The notes below the pieces were generated by a model. The model had not been told where the DNA came from. It did no database searches and saw only the letters and a list, made by a program, of their open reading frames with translations. DNA of 64,000 nt, taken from contig NZ_CP107903.1 of assembly GCF_036013955.1 (NCBI RefSeq), positions 3,658,001 through 3,722,000 of the forward strand. The letters are read 5' to 3'. Positions 8,022 to 16,994 of this stretch are shown piece after piece (position 1 is the stretch's first letter; the number at the start of each line of letters is the position of its first letter). Origin of the DNA: Streptomyces sp. NBC_00459. GTDB taxonomy: Bacteria > Actinomycetota > Actinomycetes > Streptomycetales > Streptomycetaceae. The position numbers and the translations under genes are program-made.

Positions 8022-8036
8022 TATTTGGTGTTCCCT

Positions 8037-8774
8037 TTACCTTTCCAGGGTGGCGTCCAGCGCCTTGCGCTGGAGGGCCGTCAGGTCCGTGCAGCCGGCG
8101 ACCGCGAGGTCGAGGAGTGCGTTGAGCTCCTCGCGGGCGAACGGTTCGGCTTCGGCGGTGCCCTGGACCTCGACGAAGCGGCCGTCGCCGGTGCAGACGA
8201 CGTTCATGTCGGTCTCGGCGCGTACGTCCTCCTCGTAGCAGAGGTCCAGCAACGGCACTCCGCCCACGATGCCTACCGACACCGCGCTCACCGTGCCTGT
8301 GAGGGGCTGGCGGTTGGCGCGGATCAGCTTCTTGCCCTGGGCCCAGGTGATGGCGTCGGCGAGGGCGACGTACGCGCCGGTGATGGCGGCCGTGCGGGTG
8401 CCGCCGTCGGCCTGGAGGACGTCGCAGTCGAGGACGATCGTGTTCTCGCCGAGCGCCTTGTAGTCGATGACCGCGCGCAGGGAGCGGCCGATGAGGCGGC
8501 TGATCTCGTGCGTGCGGCCGCCGATCTTGCCGCGCACGGATTCGCGGTCGCCGCGGGTGTTGGTGGCGCGCGGGAGCATCGAGTATTCGGCGGTGACCCA
8601 GCCCTCGCCGCTGCCCTTGCGCCAGCGCGGGACGCCCTCGGTGACGGAGGCTGTGCAGAAGACCTTGGTGTCGCCGAAGGAGACGAGGACGGAGCCCTCG
8701 GCGTGCTTGCTCCAACCGCGTTCGATGGTGACGGGGCGGAGTTGTTCGGGGGTGCGGCCGTCGATACGTGACAT
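8037..8774 (-). CDS. rph: Ribonuclease PH
   Basis: Phosphorolytic 3'-to-5' exoribonuclease that trims tRNA 3' ends. The 245 residues match the usual length. Family motifs are complete: MSRIDGRTPEQLRPVTIE at the start, GSVLVSFGDTKVFCTASV, GWVTAEYSMLPRATNTR, RTHEISRLIGRSLRAV, LDCDVLQADGGTRTAAITGA (its phosphate-binding part) and CTGDGRFVEVQGTAE. The rph-lipoprotein-rdgB order on one strand suits nucleotide and RNA quality control, as in other actinobacteria. Confidence 0.98.
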   Translation of the reverse strand: MSRIDGRTPEQLRPVTIERGWSKHAEGSVLVSFGDTKVFCTASVTEGVPRWRKGSGEGWVTAEYSMLPRATNTRGDRESVRGKIGGRTHEISRLIGRSLRAVIDYKALGENTIVLDCDVLQADGGTRTAAITGAYVALADAITWAQGKKLIRANRQPLTGTVSAVSVGIVGGVPLLDLCYEEDVRAETDMNVVCTGDGRFVEVQGTAEAEPFAREELNALLDLAVAGCTDLTALQRKALDATLER

Positions 8775-8867
8775 GGCGACGAGCCTAGCCGTAACGGCGG
8801 AAGGGGCCCTTCCCGTACTAGGAGAGGGCCCTTCAGGGGTGAACGCCCGTGCTGGGTACGGGGGTTC

Positions 8868-8909
8868 GGATCCGCGTTCGGATCGGTATTCAGATCTGAA
8901 CGCGGATCC
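8868..8909. terminator. Large inverted repeat after nagF
   Basis: Perfect 12-bp arms GGATCCGCGTTC and GAACGCGGATCC enclose an 18-nt loop, 31 bp downstream of the nagF stop. It probably terminates nagF transcription before the rph promoter. A second smaller GGGCCCTT hairpin lies at about 8804-8835. Confidence 0.55.
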
Positions 8910-8939
8910 GCGGTTCAGAGCCGTGGCCAGATCCGGGAT

Positions 8940-9173
8940 CTACATCATGTCTTCGATGTCCGCCGCGATCGGGTCGGCGTCCGTGCCGATGACGACCTGG
9001 ATGGCGGTGCCCATCTTGACGACGCCGTGGGCGCCGGCGGCCTTCAGGGCGGCGTCGTCGACCAGCGAGGCGTCGATGACCTCGCAGCGCAGCCGCGTGA
9101 TGCAGCCCTCGACCTCTTCGATGTTGTCGAGGCCGCCGAGGCCGGCGACGATCTTCTCTGCCTTGGTGGACAT
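8940..9173 (-). CDS. nagF: PTS EIIB component for N-acetylglucosamine (NagF type)
   Basis: Phosphocarrier that accepts phosphate from EIIA and passes it to the incoming sugar bound by EIIC. The 77 residues correspond to the free EIIB domain: GLGGLDNIEEVEGCITRLR holds the phosphorylated Cys and the following TRLR motif, and GVVKMGTAIQVVIG closes the domain. The ATG at 9173 has GGGAG upstream; a longer in-frame start would enter the operator region. It is divergent from nagE2, with DasR-like boxes between, as described for the S. coelicolor nag locus. Confidence 0.93.
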   Translation of the reverse strand: MSTKAEKIVAGLGGLDNIEEVEGCITRLRCEVIDASLVDDAALKAAGAHGVVKMGTAIQVVIGTDADPIAADIEDMM

Positions 9174-9266
9174 GTCGTACTCCCTGGTCCGAGCCGCTTT
9201 GTCGCAGTAACCCACAGTTGACCGATCTTCGCGAGCGGTCTGCGCACCGTCCGCGCACTGTTCGCG

Positions 9267-9282
9267 ACTGGTCTACACCAGT
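9267..9282. promoter_or_regulatory. DasR-type operator (dre), nagF-proximal
   Basis: ACTGGTCTACACCAGT differs at one position from the dre consensus ACTGGTCTAGACCAGT recognised by the GntR-family regulator DasR. It lies about 95 bp upstream of nagF and 107 bp upstream of nagE2. Binding would repress both genes until glucosamine-6-phosphate accumulates (known DasR biology). Confidence 0.9.
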
Positions 9283-9335
9283 CTGCATCCGTTGTGAAAT
9301 CGTGGGTTCCTTATGCGCCCTTCACCGTGCTACAA

Positions 9336-9368
9336 CATGGTCTACACCACTGACTGGTGTAGACCATG
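9336..9368. promoter_or_regulatory. Two fused dre sites forming a 33-bp palindrome before nagE2
   Basis: CATGGTCTACACCACT (9336-9351) and ACTGGTGTAGACCATG (9353-9368) are each near-consensus DasR boxes. Their 14-bp outer arms are perfect reverse complements separated by 5 bp, so together they form one large palindrome ending 20 bp before the nagE2 start, across the probable promoter/leader. Confidence 0.9.
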
Positions 9369-9388
9369 TACCACCCGTTGGAGGAAGT

Positions 9389-10693
<1,305 letters not shown>

Positions 10694-10720
10694 GAGTCCG
10701 GCCGTACCGCACAGCATGAC

Positions 10721-10762
10721 GAGGGCCCCGGAACCCGAGAAGGAGTCGGTTCCGGGGCCCTC
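10721..10762. terminator. Terminator after nagE2
   Basis: A perfect 15-bp stem (GAGGGCCCCGGAACC with its complement, 12-nt loop) lies 27 bp past the nagE2 stop and faces the convergent MBL-fold gene. Confidence 0.85.
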
Positions 10763-10822
10763 GTACGCCTACGGATGCCTATGAACGCCAGGAATGCCTA
10801 CGAACGTCTATGAACGCCCACG
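10763..10822. repeat. Short degenerate direct repeats
   Basis: Four to five imperfect copies of an 11-12 bp unit like GCCTATGAACGC fill the gap between the nagE2 terminator and the MBL-fold gene stop. No coding sense is visible. Confidence 0.5.
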
Positions 10823-10827
10823 AAGCG

Positions 10828-11580
10828 TCAGATCTCGTACGACGCCCTCGGCGCCGCCAGTTCCACCGGCCCGCTGAACTCCGCGCGGGCGTCGAGCAGG
10901 TTCACCTGCGGGTCGGTCCACGGGGGGATGTGGGTCAGGACGAGCTTGCGCGCCCCCGCGCGTTTCGCCGTCTGGCCTGCCTCGCGGCCGTTGAGGTGCA
11001 GGTCGGGGATGTTCTCCTTGCCGTGCGTGAACGCGGCCTCGCACAGGAACAGGTCGGTGTTCCGGGCGAGTTGCTCCAGCGTCTCGCTGACGCCGGTGTC
11101 CCCCGAGTACGTCAGTGACTTCCCGGCGTGCTCGATGCGGATGCCGTACGCCTCCACCGGGTGACGCACCCGCTCGGTGTGGACGGTGAACGGGCCGATG
11201 TCGAAGGTGCTCGGCTTGACCGTGTGGAAGTCGAAGACCTCGCTCATGGAGGAGGCGGTGGGGGTGTCGGCGTAGGCGGTGGTGAGGCGGTGTTCGGTGC
11301 CCTCGGGGCCGTAGACCGGGATCGGGTCGCAGCGCCCGCCGTCGTGGCGGTAGTACCGCGCGACGAAGTACGCGCACATGTCGATGCAGTGGTCGGCGTG
11401 CAGATGGCTGAGAAAGATCGCGTCGAGGTCGTACAGACCGCAGTGGCGCTGCAACTCGCCAAGGGCACCGTTGCCCATGTCGAGTAGCAGCCGGAAGCCG
11501 TCGGCCTCTACGAGGTAGCTCGAACAGGCCGATTCCGCGGACGGGAACGACCCCGAGCAGCCGACGACGGTGAGCTTCAT
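10828..11580 (-). CDS. MBL-fold metallohydrolase (RNase Z-like subgroup)
   Basis: Cytoplasmic zinc hydrolase of the metallo-beta-lactamase fold. The 250 residues begin MKLTVVGCSGSFPSAESACS and carry the metal-binding motif SHLHADH (H59, H61, D63, H64), then RVRHPVEAYGIRIE, SGDTG (third motif) and LTHIPPW (late His). This arrangement is like RNase Z and cyclic-phosphodiesterase-type MBL proteins, so a phosphodiester substrate is likely but not shown. The ATG at 11580 is chosen; the longer ORF upstream lacks family similarity. Confidence 0.88.
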   Translation of the reverse strand: MKLTVVGCSGSFPSAESACSSYLVEADGFRLLLDMGNGALGELQRHCGLYDLDAIFLSHLHADHCIDMCAYFVARYYRHDGGRCDPIPVYGPEGTEHRLTTAYADTPTASSMSEVFDFHTVKPSTFDIGPFTVHTERVRHPVEAYGIRIEHAGKSLTYSGDTGVSETLEQLARNTDLFLCEAAFTHGKENIPDLHLNGREAGQTAKRAGARKLVLTHIPPWTDPQVNLLDARAEFSGPVELAAPRASYEI

Positions 11581-11785
11581 AAAGCAGAAACCTCCGCGGG
11601 CGGGGAGCGTCAAAACGAACGTGACGGGGTTCTTGCGGTGCGTCGAGCGTAAGGCGCAAAACCTCCCGTCGCTCCTCCGCCAAGGGCTGTTGTGGGCGAA
11701 CTCACCTGTGCTGTCACCGGTTCGGCTGGACCTGGAGTGCCGGTAGCGCGGGCGGGTCGGGGGGTGCGCCGGTACCGTCTTCCGT

Positions 11786-12253
11786 ATGGACACGTCATGG
11801 TGGCTCGCCCTGGCGGCCGTCGTGCTGCTCGCGCTGGTCGCGGCGCTGGTGGACGGCTGGGGACGCGGGCACAAGCCGTCAAGGCGCGGGGGCAGGCCGC
11901 CGGGGCGGGCCGAGGGGCCGAAAGGTCAGCGGGGGCGGGCTGCGCGGCCCCGGCCCGCGGAGATCTGGTGGGCGAACGTGCCCTTCGAGGACGGGCCGGG
12001 CGGCAAGGACCGGCCGTGTCTGGTGCTCTCGGTGCGCGGGCGGCGTGCGACGGTCGCGAAGATCACCAGCAAGTACCACGACGAGCGGCCCGGAGTGATC
12101 CCGTTGCCGCCGGGTGCCGTGGGCGACGCCCAGGGCCGGCCGAGCTTCCTGGAGACGGACGAGCTGCGTGACCTGCCCGTGGGCGAGTTCCGGCGTCGGG
12201 TGGGGGTGGTGGACCCGGCCCTGTGGGACCAGGTCCGACACCTCGCCACGTAG
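11786..12253 (+). CDS. Membrane-anchored PemK/MazF-like protein
   Basis: The 155 residues comprise an N-terminal transmembrane helix (WWLALAAVVLLALVAALVDG), a basic linker, and a PemK/MazF-like barrel (PAEIWWANVPFEDGPGGKDRPCLVLS, split here at GG into its two strands; then TSKYHDERPGVIPLP and LRDLPVGEFRRRVGVV). MazF-fold proteins usually cleave RNA as toxins, but no antitoxin ORF is adjacent and membrane anchoring is unusual. A TACCGT element 7 bp before the ATG and the lack of a clear Shine-Dalgarno suggest a leaderless transcript. It may be a domesticated regulator. Confidence 0.75.
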   Translation: MDTSWWLALAAVVLLALVAALVDGWGRGHKPSRRGGRPPGRAEGPKGQRGRAARPRPAEIWWANVPFEDGPGGKDRPCLVLSVRGRRATVAKITSKYHDERPGVIPLPPGAVGDAQGRPSFLETDELRDLPVGEFRRRVGVVDPALWDQVRHLAT

Positions 12254-12271
12254 ATCACATGGATACGGGGC

Positions 12272-13222
12272 CTACGCCCAGAGCTGGCCCTGCAGGGTCT
12301 CGATGGCTTCCTCTGTGGTGGCCGCCGTGTAGACGCCTGTCGAGAGGTATTTCCAGCCACCGTCGGCGACGACGAAGACGATGTCCGCGCTCTCGCCCGC
12401 TTTGACGGCCTTGTTGCCGACGCCGATCGCGGCGTGCAGTGCGGCGCCGGTGGAGACGCCCGCGAAGATGCCCTCCTGCTGGAGGAGTTCCCGGGTGCGG
12501 GTGACCGCGTCCGCCGAGCCGACGGAGAAGCGGGTGGTGAGGACGGAGGCGTCGTACAGCTCGGGTACGAAGCCCTCGTCGAGGTTGCGCAGGCCGTACA
12601 CCAGGTCGTCGTAGCGCGGCTCGGCGGCGACGATCTTCACGTCCGGCTTGTGCTCCCGGAGGTAGCGGCCGACGCCCATCAGGGTTCCCGTGGTGCCGAG
12701 GCCGGCCACGAAGTGGGTGATGGAGGGGAGGTCGGTGAGGATCTCCGGGCCGGTGCCGGCGTAGTGGGCGCCCGCGTTGTCGGGGTTGCCGTACTGGTAG
12801 AGCATCACCCAGTCCGGGTGCTCGGCGGCGAGTTCCTTGGCGACGCGTACGGCGGTGTTGGAGCCGCCGGCCGCGGGGCTGGGGATGATCTCGGCGCCCC
12901 ACATGGCGAGCAGCTCGCGGCGTTCCTGCGAGGTGTTCTCGGGCATCACGCAGACCATGCGGTAGCCCTTGAGCTTGGCGGCCATGGCGAGCGAGATGCC
13001 GGTGTTGCCGGAGGTCGGTTCGAGGATCGTGCAGCCGGGGGTGAGCCGGCCGTCCTTCTCGGCCTGCTCGACCATGTGCAGGGCGGGGCGGTCCTTGACC
13101 GAGCCGGTGGGGTTGCGGTCCTCCAGCTTCGCCCAGATCCGTACGTCGGCGGACGGCGACAGCCGCGGCAGGCGCACCAGGGGGGTGTTGCCTACCGCGG
13201 CCAGCGGCGAGTCGTAGCGCAT
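12272..13222 (-). CDS. cysM: PLP-dependent cysteine synthase, CysM type
   Basis: Makes cysteine (or CysO-bound cysteine) from an activated serine and a sulfur donor. The 316 residues have the fold-type II PLP pattern: LEDRNPTGSVKDRPALHM (PLP lysine K43), PTSGNTGIS (substrate loop) and GLGTTGTLMG (phosphate-binding loop), ending in VVADGGWKYLST. It lies 16 bp after cysO and downstream of mec. In Mycobacterium tuberculosis the same three genes (mec-cysO-cysM) form a thiocarboxylate-dependent route using O-phosphoserine, which suggests the same here. Confidence 0.94.
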   Translation of the reverse strand: MRYDSPLAAVGNTPLVRLPRLSPSADVRIWAKLEDRNPTGSVKDRPALHMVEQAEKDGRLTPGCTILEPTSGNTGISLAMAAKLKGYRMVCVMPENTSQERRELLAMWGAEIIPSPAAGGSNTAVRVAKELAAEHPDWVMLYQYGNPDNAGAHYAGTGPEILTDLPSITHFVAGLGTTGTLMGVGRYLREHKPDVKIVAAEPRYDDLVYGLRNLDEGFVPELYDASVLTTRFSVGSADAVTRTRELLQQEGIFAGVSTGAALHAAIGVGNKAVKAGESADIVFVVADGGWKYLSTGVYTAATTEEAIETLQGQLWA

Positions 13223-13238
13223 GGGTGCCAGGGGCCTA

Positions 13239-13517
13239 TCAGGCCATGCCGCCGGCCACGGCCGGCAGGATCGTCACGGTGTCGCCGTCGGCGAGCTTGG
13301 TGTTGATGCCGTCGAGGAAGCGGACGTCCTCGTCGTTGAGGTAGACGTTGACGAAGCGGCGCAGCTTGCCGTCGTCCACGATGCGGGCCTGGACGCCCGT
13401 GTGCCGGGTTTCGAGGTCGGCGAAGAGCTCGGCGAGGGTCGCCCCGGCACCGGGGACGGCCTTCTCGCCGTCGGTGTAGGTGCGGAGGATGGTCGGGATG
13501 CGGACCTCGATGGCCAT
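13239..13517 (-). CDS. cysO: ThiS/MoaD-family sulfur carrier CysO
   Basis: Small ubiquitin-fold sulfur carrier whose C-terminal Gly-Gly is converted to a thiocarboxylate that gives sulfur to CysM. The 92 residues show IPTILRTYTDGEKAV, FVNVYLNDEDVRF and DTVTILPAVAGG. The chain continues two residues past the di-glycine (G89-G90-M-A), so trimming would be needed before activation. The ATG at 13517 has GGAG upstream. It lies between the leader peptide and cysM. The other option is a generic MoaD, but the neighbours favour CysO. Confidence 0.9.
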   Translation of the reverse strand: MAIEVRIPTILRTYTDGEKAVPGAGATLAELFADLETRHTGVQARIVDDGKLRRFVNVYLNDEDVRFLDGINTKLADGDTVTILPAVAGGMA

Positions 13518-13639
13518 GGCTCGGGGCTCCTGTCGGGAGTGGTAGGTCGATGGGCGCGCGGCGGCGCGAAAAGCGTGTTTCAGCAGGTCATGCATGTGAG
13601 GCGCCGCGGCTCACGGCCGTACGGCGGCAGGGGGCAGCG

Positions 13640-13738
13640 TCAACAGATGGCGCTGGCCAGCCTGCACAGGTCGACGTGCAGCCGCGCCACGAGCAGCAGG
13701 GCGCCCGGCGTCTTCTCGCTCACGTCGTAGGAAACCAT
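13640..13738 (-). CDS. Cysteine-type putative leader peptide
   Basis: A 32-codon ORF from the ATG at 13738, MVSYDVSEKTPG..., ending RLHVDLCRLASAIC then stop. Short Streptomyces peptides with a conserved RLHVDLxRLxSAxC ending occur before sulfur-assimilation genes and are treated as attenuation leaders. The Cys at the penultimate region and at the last codon suit sensing of charged tRNA-Cys. It lies 122 bp upstream of cysO and 99 bp after the mec stop. GC-rich inverted repeats follow it (for example 13596-13614). Regulation is inference; the peptide match is from memory. Confidence 0.8.
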   Translation of the reverse strand: MVSYDVSEKTPGALLLVARLHVDLCRLASAIC

Positions 13739-13837
13739 GGGCTCATCGTATCGATTCCCGGTGCGGATCCCGGAGACCTGTCCCGCATTCTGGATATTTT
13801 CGGGCCGCCAGGTGAGATAGGCAGGTCGCGGCGGGCG

Positions 13838-14260
13838 TCAGTAGGCCTCCACGACGTTGACTTCTTCCTCCGTGACGACACCCTCGATGATCCGGAAGGA
13901 GCGGAACTGGAACTCGCCGAGGCCGTCCGTGTCGGCCGTGGACACGAGGACGTAGTGGGCGCCGGGCTCGTTGGCGTAGGAGATGTCGGTGCGGGAGGGG
14001 TGGGCCTCGGTCGCCGTGTGGGAGTGGTAGATGATCACCGGCTCCTCGTCGCGGTCGTCCATCTCGCGGTAGAGCTTCAGCAGGTCGCCGGAGTCGAACT
14101 CGTAGAACGTGGGCGACATGGCCGCGTTCAGCATCGGGATGAAGCGCTCGGGGCGGTCGGTGCCCGCCGGTCCGGCGACGACGCCGCATGCCTCGTCGGG
14201 GTGGTCCTTGCGCACGTGGGCGACGATCTGGTCGACGAGGGCCTGGGTGATGGTCAGCAT
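13838..14260 (-). CDS. mec: Mec-type JAMM/MPN zinc metalloprotease
   Basis: Isopeptidase that releases cysteine from the CysO-Cys adduct and may also trim the CysO precursor. The 140 residues carry the JAMM signature: the early Glu in DEACGVVAGP, and YHSHTATEAHPSRTDI (HxH, Ser/Thr, Asp). The length matches bacterial Mec proteins. It is the first gene of the mec, leader, cysO, cysM series on the minus strand; the leader-containing gap suggests that cysO-cysM can be controlled separately. Confidence 0.93.
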   Translation of the reverse strand: MLTITQALVDQIVAHVRKDHPDEACGVVAGPAGTDRPERFIPMLNAAMSPTFYEFDSGDLLKLYREMDDRDEEPVIIYHSHTATEAHPSRTDISYANEPGAHYVLVSTADTDGLGEFQFRSFRIIEGVVTEEEVNVVEAY

Positions 14261-14350
14261 GTTCGCCAGGATAAGCAGAGGGGCCGCCCGGTACCGAGGA
14301 GTGGTACGGGACGGCCCACATGCCGGAATGCCATGACGCCTCGGAAGATC

Positions 14351-14956
14351 TCAGGGCATCAGGGTGGACACGAGTGTCTCCTGCAGGCCGCCCAGCCACA
14401 GATACGCCATCACCATCGGCTTACGCGGGTCCTCGTCCGGCAGCCGGTAGAGGAGGTCGGTGTCCTCCTCGTCGACGACGTCCAGGCGGGAGCCGATCGC
14501 CAGGCGCAGGTCGTTGAGCGTGCCCAGCCACTGCTGGGACTCCTCGTGCGCCAGTTTGAGCACCGCGCCCCCGTCGCCGGACGGCGTCAGCGCGTCCAGT
14601 GAGCGGATCACCGTGAGGGCGCCCTCCCGCTTGCCGGTCCGCAGGTCGTTCTCGGTGAACCGGCGGAACTCTGCGGAGTACTCCCGCTGCTCCTCGGCCT
14701 CGCCGGGCGACGACGGTACGTCGACGGGGTCGCCGTAGGCGTCCGGGAACAGGCGTTTGAGTACCGGGTCGGAGGGCGGCTCGCTGGGGCCCTCGGCGAA
14801 CAGCTCGGCGAGCGGGTCGTCGGAGGCGTCCTCGGCGGGGCCGGGGCCGATCAGCTCCAGGAGCTGTACGGCCAGCGACCGGATGATGGAGATCTCGACG
14901 TCGTCGAGCGCGACGGCCGCGCCGCCGCCGGGGAGCGGTTCGAAGTGTCCTGGCAT
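14351..14956 (-). CDS. DUF2017 protein
   Basis: A 201-residue cytoplasmic protein of the actinobacterial DUF2017 family: an N-terminal segment DDVEISIIRSLAVQLLELIG, an acidic middle, and a C-terminal part RLDVVDEEDTDLLYRLP and MAYLWLGGLQETL. Function unknown. It starts 11 bp after clpS on the same strand, an arrangement conserved in actinobacteria as far as I recall, which suggests a link with ClpS-dependent proteolysis. Confidence 0.88.
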   Translation of the reverse strand: MPGHFEPLPGGGAAVALDDVEISIIRSLAVQLLELIGPGPAEDASDDPLAELFAEGPSEPPSDPVLKRLFPDAYGDPVDVPSSPGEAEEQREYSAEFRRFTENDLRTGKREGALTVIRSLDALTPSGDGGAVLKLAHEESQQWLGTLNDLRLAIGSRLDVVDEEDTDLLYRLPDEDPRKPMVMAYLWLGGLQETLVSTLMP

Positions 14957-14967
14957 TGAGTGGTTCG

Positions 14968-15285
14968 CTACTTCCGGTCCTGCTGGAGGGTGGCCCACAG
15001 ACCGTAGCCGTGCATCGCCTGCACGTCGCGTTCCATCTCCTCGCGACTGCCGCTGGAGACGACCGCCCGGCCCTTGTGGTGGACGTCCATCATGAGCTTG
15101 GTGGCCTTGTCCTTCGGGTAGCCGAAGTACGTCTGGAAGACGTAGGTCACATAGCTCATGAGGTTGACCGGGTCGTTGTGGACGATGGTGACCCACGGGA
15201 CGTCGGGCTCGGGTACGGCGAAGGTCTCCTCCGCCGGCTCGGTGCGTTCGATCTCTACGGGAGCGGGTGACGTCACACGGCCCAT
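14968..15285 (-). CDS. clpS: ClpS adaptor for N-end-rule proteolysis
   Basis: Adaptor that delivers substrates with destabilising N-terminal residues to Clp ATPases. The 105 residues show the ClpS core: PWVTIVHNDPVNLMSYVTYV (binding-pocket Asn/Asp), FQTYFGYPKDKATKLMMDVH and HGKAVV-like HHKGRAVVSSG, ending in the family region VQAMHGYGLWATLQ. A flexible N-terminal extension of about 28 residues is normal for the family. Its stop is 11 bp from the DUF2017 gene, so they probably form one operon. Confidence 0.96.
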   Translation of the reverse strand: MGRVTSPAPVEIERTEPAEETFAVPEPDVPWVTIVHNDPVNLMSYVTYVFQTYFGYPKDKATKLMMDVHHKGRAVVSSGSREEMERDVQAMHGYGLWATLQQDRK

Positions 15286-15404
15286 GCTGCCACCAGAAGG
15301 GGGTCACGGGCCAAACGGAGCCCGGGAGGAGACTGCCTGGAGGCCGCTCGGGGGCCGCTCGTAGGTCTCTGGAAGGTCGCTGGAAGGTCGCTCGTGAGCA
15401 GAAA

Positions 15405-15433
15405 TCGTCAAACTGACGAGATGGGGGTAGCAT
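15405..15433 (+). promoter_or_regulatory. Probable leaderless promoter and palindrome before pncB
   Basis: A -10-like TAGCAT (15428-15433) lies exactly 7 bp before the pncB ATG, so transcription would start at the A of the start codon, and no ribosome site is visible. The palindrome TCGTCA-AAC-TGACGA (15405-15419) covers the -35 position and could be an operator. Confidence 0.5.
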
Positions 15434-15440
15434 CCCGTCC

Positions 15441-16781
15441 ATGAACACAGCGGACCTTGGGCTGCCGGTGGACGTTCCCTCGACGGCGCTCTTCACTGAT
15501 CACTACGAGCTGACGATGCTCCAGGCGGCCCTGAAGGCGGGCACCGCCGACCGGCGGTCGGTCTTCGAGGCCTTCACCCGGCGGCTGCCGGAGGGCCGGC
15601 GCTACGGCGTCGTCGCGGGCACCGGACGGGTGCTCGACGCGGTGGAGAACTTCCGTTTCGACGCGGCCGTCATCGACTTCCTGCGTGAGCACCGGATCGT
15701 CAACGAGGAGACCCTGGAGTGGCTGGCCTCGTACCGGTTCCGCGGGGACATCTGGGGCTATCCCGAGGGCGAGGTCTACTTCCCGGGCTCGCCGATCCTC
15801 CGGGTGGAGGGGTCCTTCGCGGAGTGCGTGCTCCTGGAGACGGTGATCCTCTCCATCCTCAACCACGACTCGGCGATCGCGGCGGCGGCGTCCCGGATGG
15901 CCTCGGCCGCCGGTGAGCGCCCGCTGATCGAGATGGGCGCCCGGCGCACCCACGAACTGGCCGCGGTGGCCGCCTCCCGCGCCGCGTACGTCGGCGGCTT
16001 CACCAGCACGTCCGACCTGGCCGCCGGATTCCGCTACGGCATCCCGACCGTCGGGACGAGCGCCCACGCGTTCACCCTGCTCCACGACAGCGAGCGGGAC
16101 GCCTTCCAGGCCCAGGTGGACTCGCTGGGCCGGAACACGACACTGCTGGTGGACACGTACGACGTCACCGAGGCGGTACGGGTGGCCGTGGAGGTCGCCG
16201 GGCCCGAGCTGGGCGCCGTGCGCATCGACTCCGGGGATCTGCTCCTGGTCGCGCACCGGGTGCGGCAGCAGCTGGACGCGCTGGGGGCCGGGCGGACGCG
16301 GATCATCGTGACCTCGGACCTCGACGAGTACGCGATCGCCTCCCTGGCCGCGGCGCCCGTGGACGCGTACGGGGTCGGCACCCAGTTGGTGACGGGTTCC
16401 GGCCACCCCACCTGCTCGATGGTCTACAAGCTGGTGGCCCGCGCCGAGTCGGCGGACCCGAAGGCTCCGCTCGTCCCGGTGGCGAAGAAGTCGAGCGGCG
16501 GCAAGACGTCGGTCGGCGGCCGGAAGTGGGCTGCCCGGCGGCTCGACCGGGACGGTGTCGCGGAGGCCGAGGTGATCGGTACGGGACCGGTGCCCGTCGA
16601 GCTGGCGGACCGGCAGCTGCTGGTCGAGCTGGTCAAGGGCGGCCGGGTCGTCGCCCGCGAGCCGCTGGACGTCGTACGGGACCGGCATGCCGCCGCGCGC
16701 GCCAACCTGCCGCTGTCGGCGACCCAGCTGTCGCGCGGGGAGGCCGTCATTCCGACGGAGTACGTGCCCGTGCACGTCTGA
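15441..16781 (+). CDS. pncB: Nicotinate phosphoribosyltransferase
   Basis: Couples nicotinate and PRPP to form nicotinate mononucleotide in NAD salvage. The 446 residues include ALFTDHYELTMLQAAL at the N-terminus, FEAFTRRLPEGRRYGVVAG, GARRTHELAAVAASRAAYVGG (nearly all active-site residues; written here as RRTHELAAVAASRAAYVGG) and VGTSAHAFTLLH, then IDSGDLL and VTSDLDEYAI, and GVGTQLVTG. All are NAPRTase landmarks. It is the first gene of a pair with pncA downstream on the same strand, so nicotinamide and nicotinate salvage are together. Confidence 0.96.
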   Translation: MNTADLGLPVDVPSTALFTDHYELTMLQAALKAGTADRRSVFEAFTRRLPEGRRYGVVAGTGRVLDAVENFRFDAAVIDFLREHRIVNEETLEWLASYRFRGDIWGYPEGEVYFPGSPILRVEGSFAECVLLETVILSILNHDSAIAAAASRMASAAGERPLIEMGARRTHELAAVAASRAAYVGGFTSTSDLAAGFRYGIPTVGTSAHAFTLLHDSERDAFQAQVDSLGRNTTLLVDTYDVTEAVRVAVEVAGPELGAVRIDSGDLLLVAHRVRQQLDALGAGRTRIIVTSDLDEYAIASLAAAPVDAYGVGTQLVTGSGHPTCSMVYKLVARAESADPKAPLVPVAKKSSGGKTSVGGRKWAARRLDRDGVAEAEVIGTGPVPVELADRQLLVELVKGGRVVAREPLDVVRDRHAAARANLPLSATQLSRGEAVIPTEYVPVHV

Positions 16782-16994
16782 CACCCCGGGTGCACAGGGG
16801 CAACGGGCGTCCGCGTCCGCCAGTTGCCCCGGTTGCCCCGAATGCCCCCTGCCGAAGCGGTGCGGAAGACTCTAGGCTCGGTGGTTCAGTAGTTCGCATT
16901 GTCCCACCGGCCGGGCCCGCACCCCTCCGTACGACCGACCCGCCGTCACCGCCGAAACGGCCGTACGGCCGAAACCGTCGAAGGAAGACCGCCC

